Shown piece by piece: positions 52,863-62,145 of a DNA stretch of 64,000 bases. The position numbers were made by a program, and so were the translations under genes. Source of the stretch: Clostridiales bacterium (GTDB lineage Bacteria > Bacillota > Clostridia > Oscillospirales > Acutalibacteraceae); NCBI GenBank assembly GCA_019422525.1, contig JAHZDE010000010.1:1-64000 (forward strand), in the 5' to 3' direction. Below the pieces are notes generated by a model. That model made no database searches, was not told the DNA's origin, and worked only from the letters and a program-made list of their open reading frames with translations. The stretch's first letter is position 1; each line of letters begins with the position of its first letter.

Positions 52863-54845
52863 TTATTCTTCCGCCATGGCCAGCAGTTCGGCCTCGGTGA
52901 GAATGGGGATGTTGAGTTTTTGCGCCTTGGTCAGCTTACTTCCGGCTTCTTCCCCGGCCACTACATAGGAGGTCTTTTTGGACACGGAGCCGCTGACCTT
53001 GCCCCCCAGCTTTTCAATCAGCTGGGATGCCTCGCTGCGGGTCATGGTGGGCAGGGTACCGGTGAGCACAAAGGTCTTTCCGGCAAAACGGTCGCCTACC
53101 GTAGTCTGGCTTTCTGTCATATTCAGCCCCGCCTTCTGCAATGCCGTTATCAGATGATGCGTACCGGGCAGAGAGAAAAACTGCACTACAGATTTTGCCA
53201 TAATCTCGCCAAATCCATCAATCCCGGCAATCTCCTCTTCCCCGGCAGCGGTCAGTGCTTCGATGGTTGGAAAGCGAGCGGCCAGAAGCTTCGCTGCCTT
53301 GGCTCCAATGTGAGGGATGCCCAAGGCAAAAAGCAATCGGCTGAATTCATTTTTCCGGGATTTCTCCAAAGCGTCCAGCAGGTTTTGGGCGGATTTTTCC
53401 CCCATGCGCTCCATGCCTGCCAGCTGCTCCCGGGTGAGGGAATAAAGGTCGGCAGGAGAGGAAAGCAGTCCCGCTGATACCAGCTGTTCCAGCAAAGCAG
53501 GGCCAAGGCCGTCAATGTCCATAGCATCCCGGGAGGCAAAGTGGATGAGGTGCCGCAAAAGTTGGGCAGGACATTCCGGGTTGGTGCAGCGGATGGCGGC
53601 TTCGCCCTCTTCCCGGGAAACCGGCTCTCCACAGGAAGGACAGGTGTCCGGCATGACAAAGGGGGCGCTGTCCGGCGGGCAGGAAACTACCGACACCACT
53701 TCCGGGATAATCTCCCCCGCCTTTCGCAGAATGACCCTGGAACCGATGCGAAGGCCCTTTTCTGCAATAAAGTCTTCGTTGTGCAGGGTGGCACGGCTGA
53801 CGGTAGTCCCAGCCAGCAATACCGGCTCGAAAACCCCGGTAGGAGTGAGCACACCGGTACGCCCAACATTGATTTCGATGGAGAGAAGGGTGGTTTCCTT
53901 TTCCTCCGGGGGATATTTATAGGCTTCTGCCCACCGGGGAAATTTGGCTGTACTGCCAAGCTGCCGGCGCTGGGAAAAATTATTTACCTTTACCACGGCG
54001 CCGTCAATGGAATAAGGAAGCTGCCCGCGCATATCCCCAATCCGGCGGATTTCCTCCAAAACCTCGTCCATGGTACTGCACACCCGATAAAAGGGTGCTA
54101 CTGTCAGGCCCAGCTGCTCCATACGCCGCAGGGATTCGTCGTGATTTTCCAGCGTTTCGCCCTCAATCTGCTGGATGTTAAAAACAAAGATATCCAGACC
54201 CCGCTTGGCGGTAATTCGAGCATCCTTTTGCCGCAGGGAACCAGCTGCCGCGTTGCGGGGATTTTTAAAGGGCTTTTCCCCGTTCAGCTCTTGCCGGGCA
54301 CACAGGCGATAAAAACTGTCATGGGACATATACACTTCGCCCCGCACCTCTAAAAAGGGGATGGCTTCCCGCAGTGTTTTGGGCACGGTGGGAATCGTGC
54401 GGATGTTGGCGGTTACATCCTCACCGGTCAGGCCATCGCCGCGGGTGGAACCCCGTACCAATACCCCGTTTTCATATTCCAGCGAAACGGAAAGTCCGTC
54501 AAACTTCGGTTCCACCACATATTCCACATTGCCGCAGGCTTCCCGCACACGGCGGTCAAATTCCCGCATTTCCTCCTCCGAAAAGGAATCGTGCAGGCTT
54601 TCCATGGGGACCCGGTGGGTTACCGGCGCAAAGCTGTTGAGCGCAGGCCCGCCCACTTGACGGGTAGGGGAATCTTCGGTAATCAGCTGAGGAAATTCGT
54701 TTTCCAGCTCTTCCAGCTGCCGGTACAGGGCGTCATATTCATAGTCCTCAATTTCCGGTGCATCTTCTACGTAATACTTCCGGTTGTGATAGGAGATGGT
54801 CTCCCGCAGCGTTTTCAGCTGCTTTTTTGCTTCTTCAATGGTCAT
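52863..54845 (-). CDS. ligA: NAD-dependent DNA ligase
   Basis: A 660-residue replicative ligase. The NMN-releasing Ia domain is at 1-70, the adenylated lysine is K114 in EPKFDG, the OB fold follows, and a four-cysteine zinc finger (CPSCGEP...CTNPECP) lies near 400-425. Helix-hairpin-helix repeats and a C-terminal BRCT domain (about 585-660) complete the standard layout. Length is typical. The TetM-like gene follows 21 bases downstream. Confidence 0.96.
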   Translation of the reverse strand: MTIEEAKKQLKTLRETISYHNRKYYVEDAPEIEDYEYDALYRQLEELENEFPQLITEDSPTRQVGGPALNSFAPVTHRVPMESLHDSFSEEEMREFDRRVREACGNVEYVVEPKFDGLSVSLEYENGVLVRGSTRGDGLTGEDVTANIRTIPTVPKTLREAIPFLEVRGEVYMSHDSFYRLCARQELNGEKPFKNPRNAAAGSLRQKDARITAKRGLDIFVFNIQQIEGETLENHDESLRRMEQLGLTVAPFYRVCSTMDEVLEEIRRIGDMRGQLPYSIDGAVVKVNNFSQRRQLGSTAKFPRWAEAYKYPPEEKETTLLSIEINVGRTGVLTPTGVFEPVLLAGTTVSRATLHNEDFIAEKGLRIGSRVILRKAGEIIPEVVSVVSCPPDSAPFVMPDTCPSCGEPVSREEGEAAIRCTNPECPAQLLRHLIHFASRDAMDIDGLGPALLEQLVSAGLLSSPADLYSLTREQLAGMERMGEKSAQNLLDALEKSRKNEFSRLLFALGIPHIGAKAAKLLAARFPTIEALTAAGEEEIAGIDGFGEIMAKSVVQFFSLPGTHHLITALQKAGLNMTESQTTVGDRFAGKTFVLTGTLPTMTRSEASQLIEKLGGKVSGSVSKKTSYVVAGEEAGSKLTKAQKLNIPILTEAELLAMAEE

Positions 54846-54911
54846 GGTGCAACCTGCCTTTTCTCAAATTCCGTTTCTTTTGATATGCGCTTTCGGACGG
54901 GGTTTTATACA

Positions 54912-54968
54912 GAAAAAACGCCCGCTCTCCCAAAGGTTCGGAAGGGGTGCCTTTCGGGAGAAAGGGCG
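54912..54968 (-). terminator. Terminator of the mreB-family gene
   Basis: CGCCC-CTCTCCC-AAAGG and its near complement form a long stem after the stop; on the minus strand six T follow. Confidence 0.8.
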
Positions 54969-54987
54969 CTATGGTTCCTGTTAACAC

Positions 54988-56013
54988 TTAATAAGCCGCG
55001 CTCAGAGGGTTCAGGACTCCGTATTCTTTGTTTTCCATATCGTCGATAAAGCGGATAGCCTTGCCGGCACCGTTGGCCACACAATCCTCCGGTTCATCGG
55101 CTGTGTGTACGGCAATCTTCGTTTTCTTGGCCAGCAACGTCTCAAAACCTGCCAGATGAGCCGAACCGCCCGTGAGAATAATTCCATCCTCGTACACATC
55201 GCCCATCAGCTCCGGCGGGGTGCTCTCCAGGGTTTCCTGTACCCGGCGCACAATCTGCATGGCGGGCTCAATCATGCACTCCAGCATTTCTTCCGAGGTA
55301 ATATCCGCCCACTGAGGCAGACCGGTCAGGGCATTGCGGCCCTTTACCCGGTAGGTGCGGGATTCCTGATTGGGATATACACAGCCCACAGCCTTTTTGG
55401 CTTCTTCAGCCATACGCTCGCCGATAAGCAGATTGTACTTTCGGCGGATGTATTTGGCCACCATGTCATCAAAGGTATTGCCAGCCACCTGCATGGAGGA
55501 AGAAATGGCCACACCGCTCAGAGAAATCACGGCCATATCCGTGGTGCCGCCGCCAACATCCACCACAAAGGTGCCATGAGGCTGGGAGATGTCCACACCC
55601 GCACCCATAGCAGCCGCTACCGGCTCTTCAATCAGGCAGATTCTCCGCACGCCGGTAGAACTGATGGCATCTACCACCGCACGCTTTTCCACTTCGGTAA
55701 TCTCGCAGGGGACGCTGACCACTACACGGGGCATAAATACATGGCTTGCGCTGATTTTCTTTAAGTAATACCGAATCAGTTCCTGTGCCAGTTGGAAGTC
55801 GGAAATGACTCCGTTACACAGAGGGCGCACCACAGCGGTACGCTGAGAGGTCCGGCCAATCATCCGATACGCTTCTTCGCCCACGGCAATAATGCTGTCG
55901 GTAATGGTATCCACTGCAATCACTGCCGGTTCCCGTAAAACGATACCCTTTTTATCCACATATATTTTTACGTACGAAGTACCCAAATCAATTGCAATAT
56001 CTGTTCCAGCCAC
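54988..56013 (-). CDS. MreB-family rod shape-determining actin homolog
   Basis: A 341-residue bacterial actin that guides elongation-type cell wall synthesis at the membrane. The phosphate-1 motif IAIDLGTSYVKIY, VVSVPCEITEVEKRAV, the VVDVGGGTTDMAVISL phosphate-2 motif and GIILTGGSAHLAG are present. Several residues differ from classic MreB, so it could be an Mbl or MreBH paralog. The GTG at 56013 lies nine bases after AGGTG and gives the usual MAGTDIAIDLG; a start 15 codons upstream is possible. No mreC/mreD follows. Confidence 0.9.
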   Translation of the reverse strand: MAGTDIAIDLGTSYVKIYVDKKGIVLREPAVIAVDTITDSIIAVGEEAYRMIGRTSQRTAVVRPLCNGVISDFQLAQELIRYYLKKISASHVFMPRVVVSVPCEITEVEKRAVVDAISSTGVRRICLIEEPVAAAMGAGVDISQPHGTFVVDVGGGTTDMAVISLSGVAISSSMQVAGNTFDDMVAKYIRRKYNLLIGERMAEEAKKAVGCVYPNQESRTYRVKGRNALTGLPQWADITSEEMLECMIEPAMQIVRRVQETLESTPPELMGDVYEDGIILTGGSAHLAGFETLLAKKTKIAVHTADEPEDCVANGAGKAIRFIDDMENKEYGVLNPLSAAY

Positions 56014-56153
56014 GTTGTATTTCACCTGTCCTTTTCCGTCGTTGTTTTGTGTACACATCGGGCAGCAAAGGTTTTTCCTTGCTATTCTTCATATTATAAC
56101 ACTGAAATGCCAAAATAGGAATAGCCTTCCCTTTACCAATATAAAACTTTTTG

Positions 56154-56930
56154 TTACAATACATGCTCCCGTACATATTGAGGAACATTCCCACACTGCA
56201 CGGGGAACTGCTCCTTGAGGGCAGGATGGGCTGTTTCCATCAGCACCGGGAAGCCTGCCTTTTTTAAAATGGGGGCGTCGTTAAAATTGTCGCCGAAAAC
56301 CATAATATCCTTGGGGAAAAGCTGAAGCGCATGGCAAAGGGTATCAAGTCCGGTTCCCTTGTCGGAGAGGGTAAAATCCAGCCACTGCTCCCCAGCTACT
56401 GCCGCATGAAAGTGTTTTTCCCAGCGGGGGGCGAGTTCTTGTTCCGCAAGCTGGGGATTCGGCGTACAAAAAGCCGACACCTTGATAATATCTTCCGGTA
56501 TCTCCTGAACCCGGTGCACATAGGTTATGTTATTTCCGGCAAAGTCGCGGATGCACTTGACGATTTCTTCTTCTTTTGGCATAAGGTAACTGGTGTTAAT
56601 GCCGGAAACCAGCACTTCACAATCCTTTCGGGCCACAATCTCTTCCGCCAGCTTTTCGGCCAGGCTGCGCTCCATGACCGTTTTCCCCAGAAGCGCCCCG
56701 TTTTTCCCCGGCCCGAACACAGCCGCACCGTTCTCACAGATATAATAAATTTCGTCTGCCACCGGTGCAAACAGCCGCCGCAGACTGGAATATTGTCTGC
56801 CGCTGGAAGCACAAAACCGGATACCGTCCTTCTGCAGCGCCCGTATCATATCGAACACTTCTTCCGGCAAAGCAGCGGCTCCCCCTTGCAGCAATGTTCC
56901 GTCAATATCACTGGCAACCAACTGTATCAT
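56154..56930 (-). CDS. HAD-superfamily Cof-type sugar phosphatase
   Basis: A 258-residue HAD hydrolase of the Cof/YidA type. Motif I is SDIDGTLL with nucleophile and acid aspartates (near 8-10), motif IV is VFGDNFNDAPIL, and the C2 cap lies between. Such enzymes dephosphorylate sugar phosphates or FMN-like substrates. The ATG at 56930 has AGGAGG nine bases upstream; the 31-codon upstream extension was rejected. Confidence 0.9.
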   Translation of the reverse strand: MIQLVASDIDGTLLQGGAAALPEEVFDMIRALQKDGIRFCASSGRQYSSLRRLFAPVADEIYYICENGAAVFGPGKNGALLGKTVMERSLAEKLAEEIVARKDCEVLVSGINTSYLMPKEEEIVKCIRDFAGNNITYVHRVQEIPEDIIKVSAFCTPNPQLAEQELAPRWEKHFHAAVAGEQWLDFTLSDKGTGLDTLCHALQLFPKDIMVFGDNFNDAPILKKAGFPVLMETAHPALKEQFPVQCGNVPQYVREHVL

Positions 56931-57311
56931 AAAAATGAGCCTCCTGTTTATTGATAAAATCTCAAATTGGGTTCTTCCTGTCGCGCCCGGTAAGTACGAT
57001 TGCATTTTTGAGTATGTGGGCATCGTCCCCCAGATTTTAATTGCCCCATTCCGGTATTCATCCTGGCTGTGGGGCTTTCTCTTGTCTATTATATCACGCC
57101 CCTGCCTTGCCGTCTATTCCCTTGCAAAGGCCTTTTTTCTTTCAAAACTTCCACAATCCCCTTCCGCCTTCTTGCAAGGGGGAAGGAAACTTGTTATAAT
57201 ATTTTGTAATCCGGGCTTTTTCCGGCCGGAATTTTCTCCGCTCCGGCAGGCTTGGGAAAAGGCGCTTGTTGATTCCCTATCCCCGCGCCTTGTGAAAGGA
57301 AGTCATTTTTT
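56931..57311. other. Divergent spacer before murT
   Basis: 381 bases without a gene. It contains the murT promoter (57172-57200); nothing else was recognised. Confidence 0.55.
57172..57200 (+). promoter_or_regulatory. Promoter of murT-gatD
   Basis: TTGCAA (57172-57177) and TATAAT (57195-57200) are 17 bases apart, about 110 bases before the murT ATG. Confidence 0.7.
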
Positions 57312-58646
57312 ATGAAAACATCGTTAATCATTCTGCTCTGCAAAATGCTCCGGCTGGCAGGCAAAATGGTGGGCAAGGGCAGCAGCCTGCCCGGCAGAAT
57401 TGCCCTGAAGCTGGACCCCGACATTCTGCGGAAAATTAAGCTCCCCAGCGAGATTATTGCTGTTACCGGCAGCAACGGCAAAACCTCAACCGTGGAAATG
57501 ATTGCCCATGTGCTGCAAAGCAACGGCAAAAAAATCGCCTATAACAAAGAAGGCTCCAACCAGATTGAAGGCGTAACCACCTTTTTGCTCAACGACTGTA
57601 CCCTTTCCGGCCGTGTGAAAAGCGACATCATCCTGATGGAGAGCGACGAACGCTTTGCCCGGCATACTTTCCGCTATTTTACCCCCACCCATTATGTCAT
57701 CACCAACCTCTATCGTGACCAGATGACCCGTAACGGCCATCCCGAATGGGTCTATGATATTGTGGGCGAGAGTATCCACGAGGGAACCCATCTGGTGCTC
57801 AACGCCGATGACCCCCTGGTTTCCTGCTTCGGCCTTGGAAGAAAAGATGTCACCTGGTTCGGTGTGGACAGACTTCCTTTCTCCACGGAGCGCAACACCA
57901 GCTTATATAATGACGGCCGCTATTGCCCCAATTGCAAAGCGCCTATGAAATATGACTATTATCACTATAACCATATCGGCTCCTATCACTGCACCCAGTG
58001 CGAGCTGCACCGCCATGATACCGAATATTCCGTGACCGATGCCAGCCTGAACGATTCCTACATTGTGATTAACGGCAAATATCGCATTGACCTGAGTTTT
58101 TCCGGCATCTATCATTTTTATAATACCCTCGCGACCTTTGCTATCTGCAACCTGCTGGGAATCCCCGGCGAGGACATCGTCAACGCTTTGAACCACTATG
58201 TAATGAAGAGCGGCCGGATTGTCAAATTTACCGCTGGGCAAAAGGAAGGCACTCTGCTTACCTCCAAGCACGAAAACTCTATTTCCTATGACCAGTCCAT
58301 CCGGGTAGCCGTACAGGATAAGCGGGATACCACCGTTACCGTTATTGTGGACGCCATCAGCCGTAAGTACTACACCAGTGAAACCTCTTGGCTGTGGGAC
58401 ATTGACTTTGAACTGCTGAGAGCCGATTCCGTTAAAGAGATTATTCTAACCGGCCGCTACTGCAACGATTTGGCAGTACGCTTCTCCTATTGCGGCATTG
58501 CGCCGGAAAAAATCCACGTCATTGAGGATATTGGCGAAGCGGTTTCCTATATGGAAAAACATGCGCCGGGGTATCAGTATGTGATTACCTGTTTCTCCGA
58601 CAAGGACAAGTTTTTGGACAAGGTTGAGAGGAGAGCGGAAGAATGA
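57312..58646 (+). CDS. murT: MurT lipid II isoglutaminyl synthase subunit
   Basis: A 444-residue Mur-ligase-type protein. ATP loop VTGSNGKTSTVEM (about 50-62), a four-cysteine zinc ribbon (CPNC...CTQC, about 204-229) inserted in the central domain, and a C-terminal DUF1727 domain match MurT. With GatD, MurT amidates D-glutamate of lipid II in the cytoplasm. GAAAGGAAG lies upstream of the ATG. It overlaps gatD by four bases (ATGA). Confidence 0.93.
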   Translation: MKTSLIILLCKMLRLAGKMVGKGSSLPGRIALKLDPDILRKIKLPSEIIAVTGSNGKTSTVEMIAHVLQSNGKKIAYNKEGSNQIEGVTTFLLNDCTLSGRVKSDIILMESDERFARHTFRYFTPTHYVITNLYRDQMTRNGHPEWVYDIVGESIHEGTHLVLNADDPLVSCFGLGRKDVTWFGVDRLPFSTERNTSLYNDGRYCPNCKAPMKYDYYHYNHIGSYHCTQCELHRHDTEYSVTDASLNDSYIVINGKYRIDLSFSGIYHFYNTLATFAICNLLGIPGEDIVNALNHYVMKSGRIVKFTAGQKEGTLLTSKHENSISYDQSIRVAVQDKRDTTVTVIVDAISRKYYTSETSWLWDIDFELLRADSVKEIILTGRYCNDLAVRFSYCGIAPEKIHVIEDIGEAVSYMEKHAPGYQYVITCFSDKDKFLDKVERRAEE

Positions 58647-59380
58647 AACTGCTGTTTTTATACTATGATTTGATGAACCTCTATGGCGAAACCGGCAACA
58701 TGAGGGTATTGGAGCGCCATTTGCGGGATCAGGGATTGGAAATTACCGTGGTAGGAAAAACCGTTGGGGATGAATTGGATTTTTCCGAATTTGACTTTGT
58801 GTATGCCGGCTCCGGCACCGAGAGAAGCCAGAAGGTGGCTATGCGTCATCTGCTGCAATACCGCGACAGTTTTGCTCAGGCAGTAGAACGGGGTGTGCCC
58901 ATGCTGTTTACAGGCAACGCTTTTGAAATGTTGGGCGCTTCTATCAGCGATGCAAACGGAACGCTCCATCAAGGCTTGGGAATTTTGCCCTTTACCACCA
59001 CAGAGCAGAGCCAGACCCGGTATGTCTCTGACGCACTGGCTTCTTGTGAGCTGGTGGAGCCTACGGTGGTGGGATTTGTCAACAAGTGCAGCCAGTGTGA
59101 GGGGATCGACTCTCCCCTGTTCCAAATGTCCATGGGATACGGCAATACGCTGAACACAAAGGAAGAGGGCCTTCATTACCGGAACATTCTGGGCACTCAT
59201 CTGATCGGGCCGCTGCTGGTGAAGAACCCTGCACTCATGGAATGGGTGGTCAAGCTGATTGGAGCAAGACAGGAAGGATTTACCTATACCCCCAAAAGCT
59301 ATGAATATGAGGAGAAAGCCTATCTGGCTTCCTATATGGGTTTGAAGGAATATCAGCAAAACCAGCAGGCAAAAAAATAA
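58643..59380 (+). CDS. gatD: GatD-like glutamine amidotransferase, catalytic residues missing
   Basis: A 245-residue partner of MurT with the class I amidotransferase fold of the CobB/CobQ type (LFLYYDLMNLYGETGNMRVLERHL at the start). In active GatD the nucleophile sits in a CGGYQLLG-like motif and the histidine in GTYxHGPLL. Here the first reads TGNAFEMLG, with Gly where the Cys belongs, and the second GTHLIGPLL, with Ile where the His belongs. As read by eye, glutaminase activity should be lost. It overlaps murT by four bases. It may act as a structural subunit using free ammonia. Confidence 0.85.
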   Translation: MKLLFLYYDLMNLYGETGNMRVLERHLRDQGLEITVVGKTVGDELDFSEFDFVYAGSGTERSQKVAMRHLLQYRDSFAQAVERGVPMLFTGNAFEMLGASISDANGTLHQGLGILPFTTTEQSQTRYVSDALASCELVEPTVVGFVNKCSQCEGIDSPLFQMSMGYGNTLNTKEEGLHYRNILGTHLIGPLLVKNPALMEWVVKLIGARQEGFTYTPKSYEYEEKAYLASYMGLKEYQQNQQAKK

Positions 59381-59400
59381 TCATTATTTTAGGAAATAAA

Positions 59401-59444
59401 ATGCCCCCTCATGTAATGATTGCGTTTTCTACATGAGGGGGCAT
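59401..59444 (+). terminator. Hairpin after gatD
   Basis: ATGCCCCCTCATGTA and TACATGAGGGGGCAT are exact complements around a 14-base loop, 20 bases after the gatD stop. The T-run is weak on the plus strand. Confidence 0.7.
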
Positions 59445-59484
59445 TGGTATGTCCACTTGTTTCCTGTGATAGACAAGAAAACAC

Positions 59485-59513
59485 TTGGTATCAGAAAGGT
59501 TTCCTGCTATACT
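59485..59513 (+). promoter_or_regulatory. Promoter of the thpR-selD operon
   Basis: TTGGTA (59485-59490) and TATACT (59508-59513) are 17 bases apart, about 38 bases before the thpR ATG. It is the only clear promoter before the selenium cluster. Confidence 0.65.
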
Positions 59514-59550
59514 ATATTATATTATCCTCTTTTTGAGTAGGAGGGCTTTT

Positions 59551-60078
59551 ATGAGATTATTTGTTGCCATTACCCTTTCGCCTGCATTTCGTCAGGCAGT
59601 TATGGAAACTATGGAGCAGCTGCGCGCCCAGTGTGCGTCCGGCTCCTTTACACGCCCCGAAAACCTCCACATCACCCTCGCCTTTTTGGGTGAGCTTCCT
59701 TCCCCTGTCCCTGCCCGCCAGGCACTGGAGCAGGTGGATTTTGCCCCGTTCCCCATCACGCTGGAAGGAGCGGGACACTATGGCGATTTGTGGTGGGCAG
59801 GACTGCGGCGCTCTCCTCAGCTTTTGAACCTTTCGGAACAGGTACGCCGGGAACTGGACAAACAGGGGATTTCTTTTGACCGGAAACCCTTCCGGCCCCA
59901 TATTACCCTGGCACGAAGAACCGTTTTGCTTTCACCGGGCTGTGCATCCCTCCAACTGGAACCCGTTTTCATGCAAGTAGAGAGCATTGTGCTGATGAAG
60001 TCCCAGCGCGTGCAGGGAAGGCTACTATACTCCCCAGTTTTTCGCTGGGAAGCCCACCAGAATTCCCCTTCGGACTGA
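59551..60078 (+). CDS. thpR: RNA 2',3'-cyclic phosphodiesterase (2H family)
   Basis: A 175-residue 2H phosphoesterase that opens 2',3'-cyclic phosphates in RNA. The two histidine motifs HITLAFLG (about 40-47) and HITLARR (about 118-124) are present. AGGAGGG precedes the ATG at 59551; the 22-codon upstream extension covers the promoter. It is first in the run leading to the selenium genes, but its role there is unclear and it may only share the promoter. Confidence 0.92.
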   Translation: MRLFVAITLSPAFRQAVMETMEQLRAQCASGSFTRPENLHITLAFLGELPSPVPARQALEQVDFAPFPITLEGAGHYGDLWWAGLRRSPQLLNLSEQVRRELDKQGISFDRKPFRPHITLARRTVLLSPGCASLQLEPVFMQVESIVLMKSQRVQGRLLYSPVFRWEAHQNSPSD

Positions 60079-60105
60079 TTCTATTGGAACAAGGAGATTG
60101 ATGCC

Positions 60106-60609
60106 ATGATACATCAGGATAAAATTGTCTGCTCATTTTTTGGTCATCGGTTTATTCCCGAACAGCAGACGGTTGCCCATCAAGTGGAAAGATGGCTGTC
60201 TTTGCTGGCGGCTTCCGGGAAACCTTTGTGTTTTTTAAACGGCGGCATGGGGGCTTTTGACATGATTTGCCGGGATGCTGTATGCCGGTTAAAAGAACAG
60301 AATCCCCAGTTGGATATTTCCCAGTGGCTGGTCATTCCCTATATCACCTCCGCTTTTCGGCAGGAAGAGGAATCTCTTCGGAAAATTTTTGATAAAATCA
60401 TCACCCCCAACATCTTAAAAGACCTTCCTCGCCGGGACGCCATTCCGGCGAGGAACCAATGGATGGCTGACCAAAGCGACTTTGTGACGGCTTATATCAC
60501 CCATCCTTCCGGCGGTGCTTATCAGGCCTTTCGCTATGCCATGCAAAATCCCGATGTGATGGTGGTACAAATTGGCGGGGAAAAGTCTCCCGCTGAACCT
60601 CACCCATGA
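60106..60609 (+). CDS. SLOG-superfamily protein, copy 2
   Basis: A 167-residue Rossmann-like SLOG protein: VCSFFGHRFIP near the start, GGMGAFDMICRDAV, RNQWMADQSD and SGGAYQAFRYA near the end. These match the four motifs of the copy at 43650-44117, so the two are paralogs. SLOG folds bind nucleotides or related ligands. AAGGAGA precedes the ATG, and its stop overlaps yqeC in ATGA, so it is translationally coupled to the selenium genes. Function unknown. Confidence 0.8.
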   Translation: MIHQDKIVCSFFGHRFIPEQQTVAHQVERWLSLLAASGKPLCFLNGGMGAFDMICRDAVCRLKEQNPQLDISQWLVIPYITSAFRQEEESLRKIFDKIITPNILKDLPRRDAIPARNQWMADQSDFVTAYITHPSGGAYQAFRYAMQNPDVMVVQIGGEKSPAEPHP

Positions 60610-61325
60610 GAAGGTTTCTGTATAGCTTACTTAGAATCCCGCTTGGTATGACTGCGTTTGTGGGAGCAGGCGGGAAAACTTCTGCCATCTTTACGGTATG
60701 CCGGGAGCTTCGGCAGAAAGGCTTTTCCGTGGCGGTTACGACCACTACCCACATGTTTCCCCCGCCGGAAGAAACCTTTGGTCCGCTCTTACTTTCCCCT
60801 TTGGAAGACGCTGTGTACCGGGCAGCCGGGCGGGGAATTTGTGCCGCCGGCGGAAGGATTGACGAGCGAGGAAAGCTCACCGGCATTTCGGAAGAGGGGC
60901 TTTTGCTTTTGCAGGAACATTTTGATTATGTGCTGGTGGAAGCAGATGGAAGCAGACGGCTCCCCTGTAAAATGCCCGGTGAAAAGGAGCCGGTGATTCC
61001 AAAAGATGCTGGTGCTGTAGTGGGAGTTTTGGGTATGAGTGCGCTGGGAAAACCGATGAAAGAGATTTGTTTTCGACCAGAGTTGGCGGCAGAGAAGCTG
61101 CATGTTCCTATAGACTCCCCTGTAACCCCGGCAATTTTGGCAGAAATGGCCCTTTCTCCCGAAGGCTTACAAAAGGGTGTAGAGGGGCGTCCGTTTTCGC
61201 TGCTGATAAACCAGCGGGAATTATGCCGGAAAGAAGCCTTGGAAACCGCTCGTTTGTGCAAAGCCCGTATGGATGGGGCGGTGGTGACAGCTTCCCTTCT
61301 CCTAAGAGAATGGGCGGCCTTATAA
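60606..61325 (+). CDS. yqeC: Selenium-dependent hydroxylase accessory protein YqeC
   Basis: A 239-residue protein with a P-loop-like start (TAFVGAGGKTSAIF, residues about 16-29) and TTTTHM, matching the YqeC family. YqeC is a marker of selenium-dependent molybdenum hydroxylases, where it is thought to help insert or prepare the labile selenium cofactor. It overlaps the SLOG gene by four bases and is followed by yqeB, xdhC-like and selD. Confidence 0.9.
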   Translation: MRRFLYSLLRIPLGMTAFVGAGGKTSAIFTVCRELRQKGFSVAVTTTTHMFPPPEETFGPLLLSPLEDAVYRAAGRGICAAGGRIDERGKLTGISEEGLLLLQEHFDYVLVEADGSRRLPCKMPGEKEPVIPKDAGAVVGVLGMSALGKPMKEICFRPELAAEKLHVPIDSPVTPAILAEMALSPEGLQKGVEGRPFSLLINQRELCRKEALETARLCKARMDGAVVTASLLLREWAAL

Positions 61326-61341
61326 TAGAAAGGATGATTGG

Positions 61342-62145
61342 ATGCTGATTATGATTCGTGGGGCCGGAGACATTGCCACCGGTATTGCCTGGCGGCTGCG
61401 GCAGTCCCACTTTCAAATTATTATGACGGATTTGCCCATGCCTACAGCCATTCGTCGGACGGTTGCCTTTTCTACAGCGTTGGAAACCGGTCGGTTTACA
61501 GTGGAAGGCATTACCGCTGTGGCCTGTCATTCTCCCGAAGAAGCGCTGAAAGCCTGCAAAGAAGGCCTCATTGCCGTACTCCCCGACCCCGAGCTGCAAT
61601 CTCTCCCTTCCCTTTCCCCCAAGGTGCTGGTGGATGCGGTGCTGGCCAAACGGAATCTCGGTATCCATATCACAGACGCCCCGCTGGTCATTGGCGTGGG
61701 GCCGGGCTTTTGCGCCGGGAAAGACTGCCATTATATTGTGGAAACCAAGCGCGGCCACACGCTGGGAAGGGTGATTGACAAGGGGGAAGCCGCTCCCAAT
61801 TCCGGCGTGCCGGGAAATATTGGCGGCTATACCCGGGAGAGAATCCTTCGCGCCCCCTGTGACGGGATATTTTCGCCCCTGCGGGAAATCGGGGACGTGG
61901 TTTGTGCCGGAGATGTGGTGGCAATGGTTGGAGACGAGCCCATTCGGGTGGAGATTTCCGGGATGCTGCGGGGGATGCTTCGGGAAGGGATTTCTGTTAC
62001 GAAAGGCTTTAAGTGCGGCGACGTGGACCCCCGCGGGGATTCGGTGGATTTTCGCACCATTTCCGACAAAGCTCGGGCAGTGGGCGGCGGTGTGCTGGAA
62101 GCCGTGATGCGAAAGTTTGGAGGGTTGCTGGATGGAGCCTGCTGA
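61342..62145 (+). CDS. yqeB: Selenium-dependent molybdenum cofactor protein YqeB
   Basis: A 267-residue protein of the YqeB (EF2563) family, with an N-terminal nucleotide-binding-like motif (MIRGAGDIATGIAWRL) and the conserved APLVIGVGPGFCAGKDC and GDEPIRVEISGMLRGMLREG. It is a genomic marker of selenium-dependent molybdenum hydroxylases. AAGGATG precedes the ATG. Its end overlaps the xdhC-like gene by 14 bases. Confidence 0.92.
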   Translation: MLIMIRGAGDIATGIAWRLRQSHFQIIMTDLPMPTAIRRTVAFSTALETGRFTVEGITAVACHSPEEALKACKEGLIAVLPDPELQSLPSLSPKVLVDAVLAKRNLGIHITDAPLVIGVGPGFCAGKDCHYIVETKRGHTLGRVIDKGEAAPNSGVPGNIGGYTRERILRAPCDGIFSPLREIGDVVCAGDVVAMVGDEPIRVEISGMLRGMLREGISVTKGFKCGDVDPRGDSVDFRTISDKARAVGGGVLEAVMRKFGGLLDGAC

